Source: Perkinsus olseni (lineage: Eukaryota > Perkinsozoa > Perkinsida > Perkinsidae). Taken from it: a stretch of DNA of 25,134 nt. Positions within the stretch are counted from its first letter, which is position 1. The number at the start of each line of letters is the position of its first letter. Of this stretch, positions 19,099 through 25,134 are shown piece after piece. The notes beneath the pieces were generated by a model. The model was given only the letters and a program-made list of their open reading frames with translations. It was not told the origin of the DNA and ran no database searches. A program made the position numbers and the translations under genes. The stretch covers positions 1 to 25,134 of the forward strand of contig JABANP010000646.1 of assembly GCA_013115135.1 (NCBI GenBank), read 5' to 3'.

Positions 19099-19937
19099 GA
19101 CTCAACTTGGAGTTACTGACGAGTCGAGCGAAGTTAGTAACTTCAAGTTACTGCAAAGTGCTCCCACGCGCACTGGAAATGCACCCGTCTCCGAGCAAAA
19201 CAGTTTCCCCGATAGGTTTGTCGCGGGAATCCATTATCGTACAAATGGTTATTTGAAGTTGTAGAACAATCTTCACGCCAGCACCATGCCTCTGCAGAGC
19301 GGCCTACACAGACAGGACGAATGAAAGTTTAGCGAGTCTCGTTCTTACGTGGTAACTTGAATAGCTTTCAATGGAAGCCTTCCACTAAGGAAGTTTTTCA
19401 TCACTCAACGTAACACTTACTCAGTAAGATAGACAATATTAGCAATATGACAATTTCGGCTATTATTGCAAATGACAAAAGCATTTTTTGCCGGATGGGC
19501 GAGGTTGATGTCTTCGCATCGCAGAGCACCGGTGCCCTGCATGGACCCTTCAGTTGGGCGTGGCAGTAAGGGTCTTTAAATGGAGATATCCAAGCGGGCG
19601 GCTCAGCTGTAGACTAGCTCCACCTACCAAGCTAGCTGCTACTCCACTGCCGGAGATACGGTGATGGAGCGGTACTGATGATACTCATTCAGATGTCCGC
19701 TTGGGCCCATCAGCACATGACACATGAAGGGACGGCAAAGGCAACCGCAGAAATGGTGCTGCTCGGCTATAAAAGGAGCCAGCCGTTGCGTACGTTCAGC
19801 TATTCATGGCCGTGGCGGCTACCCTTCAGGCCCGTTAAGAGCAGTCTTTCAACACGCAGTGAGCTGTAGTCTCCCCAAAACGTATCACTTCTCAAACGGA
19901 ATGCGAATCATTCAGCGGTAGCATTACATTCGCAAGT

Positions 19938-20185
19938 CATCTGATGAGCCCGTGTAGTGAATGTAGGATTGACTTTTGTATGAATTTGGGCTTTCGATGA
20001 CAGAAGCTATGCATTTCTGGGCTTGGCTCAAACTATATTTCAGGCCGCCTCAGAAACGGGGCAAAATTGCAAGAATGGAAGTAGATTAGAACGCAACAGT
20101 TTGTATCGACCTTAGACAAACATCAATCCTTTTCATGAGAACATCCGAGAATACACACGGGAAACAGCACAGCTTATTTTTATTC
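19938..20185 (+). repeat. Dispersed repeat R, copy 2
   Basis: About 250 bp are colinear with 1076-1325. They begin at the same TCTGATGAGCCCGTGTAGTG motif and end in a T-rich stretch. The copy is not attached to a family A gene here, so the repeat is independent of that family. Confidence 0.75.
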
Positions 20186-20189
20186 ACAA

Positions 20190-21080
20190 GGTAAGAATTA
20201 CGTGCATGTACTTCCAAATAATAGTCGAACGAGAGAGGGGATTGTCCACACTGTGCGACATGCCCCTAGGATGTACCCAGGGGAAGAGAATTTCACCGAT
20301 TAGAATTATCAACACCTCTGAGCCTGAAATCAACACCTGAAATCCGGAAATAGCCGAAAGATACTATCACTGCGGGTTGGATGCCATAAACACAACTCTC
20401 ATAAGATAACAGGCAACTAGGTGAGCTAGGTGGGTAGGCTTCCCGTGAGAGAGGGTCTAAGCTAGGGTGTGGAAATATGCTTGTGTTCTTGCTCCTTGTG
20501 GTGGTGTAATTCGCTCGACATACGATGTTTAAAGTTTACCGGGTTTTTGAAGTTCATGGCCATTCGTCTAACATCAAAATCCGGTTCAAGTACCCTTTTC
20601 AACTTATTGATTCAGGTTTCAATTCGATCGTAAAATGGTATAGAGCGCTCGTAGGATCGCGAGAAAGCAAGCGACAGTACTGGTAGTACCACTCCGGTAC
20701 GATATTACTTGCAACAATAACGTCTCCCAGGAGGCTCGTCCAGGTCATGGTCCCGCCAATGCCCACAAGAACACCCGTCGGTTTCATGGTGGGTCGTTAT
20801 TGGTGAGAGCGGCATGGTCCCGTCACTGGACTCCAGTGCCTGGAGATCGAAGGCCTTGGGAAGAAGTGCTCACTGAGAACGGTAGAGCTTCGAATGCGCC
20901 GGTCAGAAGGTGTCACTTTCTCACATTCGCGATCTTCGGGGTCATCAGCCCTCATCAAAGTGTCCTCGAAGAAGCCACTCATACACAGTCATTTGAGACA
21001 ACGCGGCACTCCTCGGGCTATCAGGTTTAACAGCGGGAAATAGCATTAACAGGGCGAGCAACGAGGCGAGCCGTCACCAA
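20190..21080. other. Stretch without supported genes
   Basis: Short frames occur on both strands. One minus-strand frame (20599-20787, MKPTGVLVGIGGTMTW...) looks protein-like but matches nothing I recognise and has no splice-linked neighbour. An odd palindrome lies at 20824-20838 (7-bp arms around C20831). Confidence 0.45.
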
Positions 21081-21133
21081 GTAATGTCAGGTACTATCGG
21101 CTGGTGACACCAACCGATAGTACCTGACATTAC
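21081..21133. repeat. 53-nt odd palindrome, 26-bp arms with one mismatch
   Basis: Every base pair matches from G21081/C21133 inward to the single central A21107, except C21101/A21113. The outer 20-bp arms begin GTAATGTCAGGTAC and the inner five pairs are TGGTG/CACCA. It lies 8 bp upstream of the GNAT remnant. Confidence 0.95.
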
Positions 21134-21140
21134 CGCGGCC

Positions 21141-21224
21141 TGCATGATCGTCGGTAGCTATAATGACCCTCTTATTAAGCTCTACGAAAGTTCAAACTTC
21201 ACTCCGTCGGCTGCGAGTCTGTGA
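21141..21224 (+). pseudogene. GNAT acetyltransferase C-terminal remnant
   Basis: A short frame ending in TGA reads VGSYNDPLIKLYESSNFTPS. This aligns with VGTSNEPAIKLYEKSNFTSV in the last exon of the GNAT gene at 22751-22909. It has the acetyl-CoA-side N.PAI.LYE..GF signature of the GNAT fold, but no upstream exons are present. It is a partial duplicate with a palindrome at its upstream edge. Confidence 0.7.
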
Positions 21225-21995
21225 ACATGAGACTAGGCCGGCATGGGACTAGGACTGGTGCCTCTGGTTAATGCGAGATGTTGAACATAGATGGATGGAG
21301 CGTTAACGGACAATCTCCAGGTTCACCTGAGGTCTGTCGCCTTCGGATGCCGAGGATGTTGATATCCGGCTAAGCAACGGCTTTCCTTGATTCTACCAGT
21401 GGAGCGTATGGGGAATAGATACTCAACCCAGCACTAAGGATAGGCTTAGAGAGCTGCTTATCCAAAGCTTAGTCTTATTACGTAGCATCCGCATGGGTGC
21501 TAGGGAAAACGAAGATGTGCATGAATATACGCATGCTATTATCCAGCGTGCGCATACAGGAGGCGATATCCTCCACCTGACAATAAACGCCCGATTACTC
21601 GGCTAGCTCACGCATGTGAGCGGTAAATACTGAAAGATATCGTACTTCTCGAATTCTTGAGACGTAGGAGCTAGGGCTCGACGGAGGTTCAAACGAGACC
21701 TTGTGGCCTTTTACGGACGGTCTGTAGCAGACCAATATCCGCATCAGCTCTAAATGGATGTAGCGCCAACTAAGACTCGCTGAGGCCTACTTGAAACGAG
21801 ATACGCCAGGCGTTTTGTGCCTGAGAGGGGCGCAGACGGCGCTCAAGAATGTGCAATTTCCAGGCCACCATGGAGCTCCTTCGAATGCCGCGAAAGTCCG
21901 CGCGAAATTACCGCCCGTCGGGCTGCGCCCGAAACATGACCCCAGAAATGCGCTAACCGAGTTGGCCGATGATTCAGTTTATTCTGTCGCATTCA

Positions 21996-22909
21996 ATGAG
22001 GATATTCGCCTATAGATGCTTAGCGTCCATTGGGCTCCTACCGGCTGTATCGCCTGCTGCGACGAGCGGCCCCCAACAGGCTCTAGACAGGCAGCGAAAC
22101 TTCAACGCTTCTGAGCTCGTGTATAGGCCATGGAGAGCTGGCGACATGATAGACCATCAACTGTTGAAGATTTATGGCCACGATCACGTTTTCGTCGCGA
22201 TTGACCCTAAAGCTGAATACGATACTGTGAGATCGACGACCACATCATGTCGCACTCTCGACGGTCCCTTCCATTGTTTCCATACACATGTCGTCGGTTG
22301 GGAGAGTTTGGTGCGTTTTCACCCATCCCCCCACCTCCTCTCTCAGGCTGTGGCTGGGTATGTTGTGTGGAGAACTACGGAGGCCGTACCCGCTTGTGTT
22401 TTATCCAAAATGTGAGGCTCACGAAAGATGCCTATCATAGTTAGTCTTATCGCGGCACGGAGACTCGGCGCGCTCCCTGTCTATGCGCCTCGCTGTTACC
22501 CACTTGACGGTGGGACGCTACGGTTATCAGTGTATCTTGTTCAGAAACAAGTTGCGAGAAGATCCCGTAGTGGCATTCATAGCTTCTGTGAAAGTCGTTC
22601 CTTCCTGGCAGAATAAGCGTGTCGGGAGTGCGATGCTTCCGAGAGCACTCGCTAATGTAAGCAGCTTATATAGCAGGCATGTCCTCACCGGGCTGGCTGC
22701 TTCCCATTAATAGTTCGGAACGTATTATACCGTCTCTCTGCCGGTTGCAGATCCGTGAGGAAAGTCCAGATGCTGTGGCGGTTTTCTTGACTGTCGGCAC
22801 GTCGAACGAGCCCGCTATCAAGCTCTACGAGAAGTCAAACTTCACGTCTGTCTTTCGTAAGTCCGAGGACGCGAGTTGGGCGGCCATGGGCACTCCCGGG
22901 CTTGCCTGA
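21996..22909 (+). CDS. GNAT-family N-acetyltransferase, possibly secreted, four exons
   Basis: Exons 21996-22226, 22347-22411, 22545-22656 and 22751-22909 join in frame (188 residues before TGA) across GT-AG introns of 120, 133 and 94 bp. The first acceptor follows a strong pyrimidine tract. The family transfers acetyl groups from acetyl-CoA to amines. Visible landmarks are the beta-strand AVAGYVVW, motif A as VKVVPSWQNKRVGSAML, and the C-terminal motif B region TSNEPAIKLYEKSNF. In motif A the usual Q-x-x-G-x-G/A reads Q-N-K-R-V-G, so the first pyrophosphate-binding glycine is an arginine. Activity may be altered. The N-terminus (MRIFAYRCLASIGLLPAVSP) resembles a signal peptide or organelle leader. 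An in-frame ATG at 21969 is an alternative start. The substrate is unknown. Confidence 0.7.
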
Positions 22910-22989
22910 TGAGTACAAACATGCAAGATGCTAGGCATCGATGTATGTCCTTCACAGTATTGAGCTGTGTTTGGCAGCGTCCCGTTCCT

Positions 22990-23035
22990 CTATTGGCTAC
23001 ATTGAGGGGCCCTCTATGTAGCCAGTAGAGGGCCC
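22990..23035. repeat. Odd palindrome with a competing second hairpin
   Basis: The 19-bp arms 22990-23008 and 23010-23028 pair around G23009 with two non-Watson-Crick positions. Alternatively GGGCCCTCTA (23007-23016) pairs perfectly with TAGAGGGCCC (23026-23035) across 9 bases. The two folds exclude each other. Confidence 0.9.
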
Positions 23036-23200
23036 ACTAAGAGAGCCGTTATTAACCGCTGCTGTTATGTTCAGTAGCCACCTTACATTGCCGGAGGATG
23101 CCAGTGTGATCGCCTAACATTGAAGAATGTGTAGCTCCTCGATTGGTCAGGTTCTGGCAGGACGATTTGCTACCTTCATCTGTTCCCTCCTCGAGACTGA

Positions 23201-23515
23201 TCACCGAAAGTAAAGTGCCGGGCGAGATAGCGCATGTCGCAATACCATGTTCTTGTCGGGTACGACGATGTTCAAGACGCCGCTCGTGTTGAGTTCCGGA
23301 GTGATGCTGCGCGGAAGCCCCGATTGAGTGGGACTCACGAGGTATTCAAGAATGTCTGCGACCTGGACTCTGAGACGCATTCTATCTGAAGCTAAAACGA
23401 TGTGCGGGTCAGGCTTGGTCTCGAAAGGTCGACCTACTTCAATAGGGATCAGTAGGGCAGCGAGTGCTCTCAGCTCCTCGGCGCCGCTGCTAAGAATAAG
23501 AACCCCTTCCGACAT
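23201..23515 (-). CDS. Hypothetical protein or exon
   Basis: The frame from the ATG at 23515 to TGA at 23201 gives 104 residues. The start reads MSEGVLILSSGAEELRALAA and the middle has DRMRLRVQVADILEYLV. Predicted strands and helices look protein-like, and the frame is open about 180 bp further upstream, overlapping the SufD exon in another frame. It follows the SufD fragment on the same strand after a short gap. It could be an independent gene, or an exon joined to something upstream. No family is recognised. Confidence 0.4.
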   Translation of the reverse strand: MSEGVLILSSGAEELRALAALLIPIEVGRPFETKPDPHIVLASDRMRLRVQVADILEYLVSPTQSGLPRSITPELNTSGVLNIVVPDKNMVLRHALSRPALYFR

Positions 23516-23546
23516 GTCCGTGAAATAGAATGGAGAGTGTAGACTC

Positions 23547-23867
23547 TCAAGAGTCGGCCCCCTCACGCCTTCGATGCTCGGCCACTTCACGGGAGATGAG
23601 GTATAACAACTGAGAACAGCGTTGACAGGTCGAGCAACAAGGCAAATAGTCACCAACCTGTTTGGGGTCGATCGTGGTCGACAGAGCTGCCCCATGGGTG
23701 ACTTTCACATCATCCGCTTGGATCTTCAACTCTGGTCGGGCAGTCATCCTCGCTGTACGATCCAAGAGCAAAGCTTTACACTCCTGATTGGCGTCTGTCT
23801 GCTGAGCCACCTTGTTTACCATGTACGTTGACTTCCAGTTGCTCCGGCTCTCTGGTCCACAAAGCAC
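23547..23867 (-). pseudogene. sufD: SufD-like Fe-S cluster assembly protein, C-terminal fragment
   Basis: Two exons, 23658-23867 and 23547-23609, join across a 48-bp GT-AG intron. They give VNKVAQQTDANQ, ALLLDRTARM, then PELKIQADDVKVTHGAALST, and end IDPKQLLYLISREVAEHRRR plus five residues before TGA. This is the end of the SufD beta-helix and its terminal helix (ADDVKCSHGAT and EQLFYLRSRGI in the family). SufD works with SufB and SufC to build Fe-S clusters, in eukaryotes inside plastids. Here the usual cysteine of DDVKC is valine and the terminal helix is short. The N-terminal three-quarters is absent, because a gag-like frame occupies the upstream DNA. It is probably a broken duplicate. 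Confidence 0.65.
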
Positions 23868-24010
23868 CTGAGCATGACTATATTTACGACATGAAAAGAC
23901 AGTGACCTTCCCGCCCTGTGCGTTTGCTGAGCTTTCGTTCCTGTGGAGAGGAAGTCGCAGTGGGAGTCCATTCAGTCTGCGCACCTCCACGTGCCACCAC
24001 ATGCGCTGAA

Positions 24011-24658
24011 TCATTCAGCCTGAATGGACGTCCGAAATGCATTCGGTCGAGAAGGAAAAGGAAAAGACAGCTTCGACGGTGAGCCTCTCCCAAACGAAGG
24101 CGCAGCCGGACGCTTCGGGCCCTGCCTCGAGAATTTCCCGACGTGAGTATCTTGAGAGCTACTATTCGCAGTGGCAGATGTCTTAGAGTTACCTTGTGGT
24201 TGACGAAGAGGACCGTACGGCGCGGTCCGGCTGTTCATGGCAAAGCCAACCGCTTCCGACGCCTTGCCAGACCAGAGGTCGAAAGACTTATAATACTGAG
24301 CCAGACTCCGTGTACCACCCCGACAGGTAGCATCTATCGCTTGTCGAACAGACTTGTCGACACATGCAGCCACCGACCAATTATATTCCGCCGCGTACCA
24401 TAGGAGACGCTCATGGCAGGCTAACATGTCCAGGAAGAATATAAACCCAGCGTCGTCGCTCTCGGAGCTGCTGTTTGAAGCCTCGAACTCTCGTTGTTGA
24501 TCGGGTATCTTGGCGGAGGACGACTCAGCTTCTTGAACCACCAGAACCGCAACCGAATTGATGATGAATGCCCTCGACCATTTGGCACTGAAATTTTTGA
24601 TCGGCTTCGCACTGTTCTTTTCCGCATCCGTAGTAGAAGGGAGTAGCTGTCTAACCAA
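24011..24658 (-). mobile_element. Retrotransposon gag-like ORF, decaying
   Basis: This is a 215-residue minus-strand frame. KPIKNFSAKWSRAFIINSVA followed, after a serine-rich spacer, by GFIFFLDMLACHERLLWYAA and a tail rich in S, P, Q and R resembles the W..AF ... Y......W...Y capsid pattern of gag in DIRS/Ty3-type elements. Downstream in another frame (to 23884), AHVVARGGAQTEW resembles a decayed zinc-knuckle segment (HVC.RCG). Upstream, a Gln/Pro-rich stretch is read in a third frame (24890-24990). Three frames in order suggest a frameshifted relic of one ORF. No polymerase, RNase H or LTR is visible before the window ends. The identification is from pattern only. Confidence 0.4.
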
Positions 24659-24659
24659 A

Positions 24660-25134
24660 ACGGGATTACCAACGAGATTTTCGGCCAGGCTGCTAGCTTG
24701 GAGAGTGGAACTAGAGCTATTGAAATACTAGTCGAAGTCAATGTACGCGGACGGATCCGAGTACAAAGTCTCGAGAAATCTTTGGGGTGGAAACAAGGAC
24801 GATGGAAACTCGGCGCTGCCCAGTCTCGAAGACAATGACTTCGTCGCGCGGAAGTACGACGATAACCAGAAGCGTCTGAACTAGCTTTTCCGCCCGGAAC
24901 CGGGGACTGCTGCTGATTGATCTGCTGTGAGGCTGGGAGGGCTTGATGATTAAGTTGAGCTTCAGGCTGAAACCTTCAGCTTCGTAGCCAAGTGAAAGGG
25001 AAAGCACCAAACTGAAGGGACGACGCCTGGTCAGCGCTATCGAGAGGGAAGGTCAACAAGGCAGAGGCGAGCCTCGAGAGGGTTTGTGCCGGATGGGCCA
25101 TCCAAGTGGGGGTGGGGCTCAACTATAGGCTACC
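24660..25134. other. Window edge, probable upstream part of the gag-like relic
   Basis: One minus-strand frame is rich in glutamine, serine and proline (for example ALPASQQINQQQSPVPGG around 24900-24970), as gag N-termini often are. The longest frame (24738-25010, minus) has no recognisable feature. Nothing else is supported up to the end. Confidence 0.35.

Noticed and set aside
20599..20787. Minus-strand frame MKPTGVLVGIGGTMTW, slightly like a nucleotide-binding start
   Set aside because: The glycine pattern does not fit a known motif and no continuing exon was found.

Overview
The window looks like nuclear DNA of a unicellular eukaryote. Genes are split by short GT-AG introns (42-126 bp in the best-supported genes), with signal peptides on first exons, and transposon remnants and satellite arrays lie between them. 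A plastid-type SufD fragment, a lineage-specific multicopy secreted family and short introns suit an alveolate of the Perkinsus kind. That placement is an inference from style, not from a diagnostic marker. No rRNA, complete tRNA, CRISPR or bacterial operon structure was seen.

The main gene content is one family, called family A here, worked out by comparing copies inside the window. Its full form has five exons (138 bp signal-peptide exon, 77-80 bp, 235-250 bp, 104-113 bp, about 265-283 bp) with constant intron phases 0-2-0-2. It encodes secreted proteins of about 280 residues with two conserved cysteines. I recognise no known domain. Two copies look intact: A4 (15291-16804, minus) and A5 (17850-19098, minus). 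A3 (12051-13250, plus) is intact except that its start codon aligns with ACG. A2 (10242-11282, minus) has lost its C-terminal end. A1 (251-1041, minus) has lost its first two exons. A6 (about 14565-14715, minus) is a decayed piece of exon 3. Exons were chosen by homology, splice signals and unbroken frame, so several long single-frame ORFs that cross introns or lie antisense are shadows.

Layout: 1-1325, A1 and a dispersed repeat; 1860-3240, a 35-bp tandem array with a 105-bp higher-order period; 3440-4265, a 39-bp array; 4270-6990, non-coding and rich in hairpins; 7000-8090, two orphan ORFs; 8968-10150, non-LTR and hAT transposon remnants; 10242-19098, the family A cluster; 19938-20185, the second copy of the dispersed repeat; 21141-22909, a GNAT acetyltransferase remnant and a four-exon GNAT gene; 23201-25134, an orphan ORF, a 5'-truncated SufD fragment and a decayed gag-like ORF, all on the minus strand.

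The strongest signal outside genes is a swarm of near-perfect odd palindromes, meaning inverted repeats whose arms are separated by exactly one base. By eye I count 28 with arms of at least 7 bp, four of them with arms of 19-26 bp, where about 1.5 are expected by chance. They sit in introns, satellites and intergenic DNA and avoid the exons of recognised genes. One is demonstrably an inverted copy of the neighbouring satellite unit, which points to fold-back copying. This may be an undescribed mutational process or mini-element.
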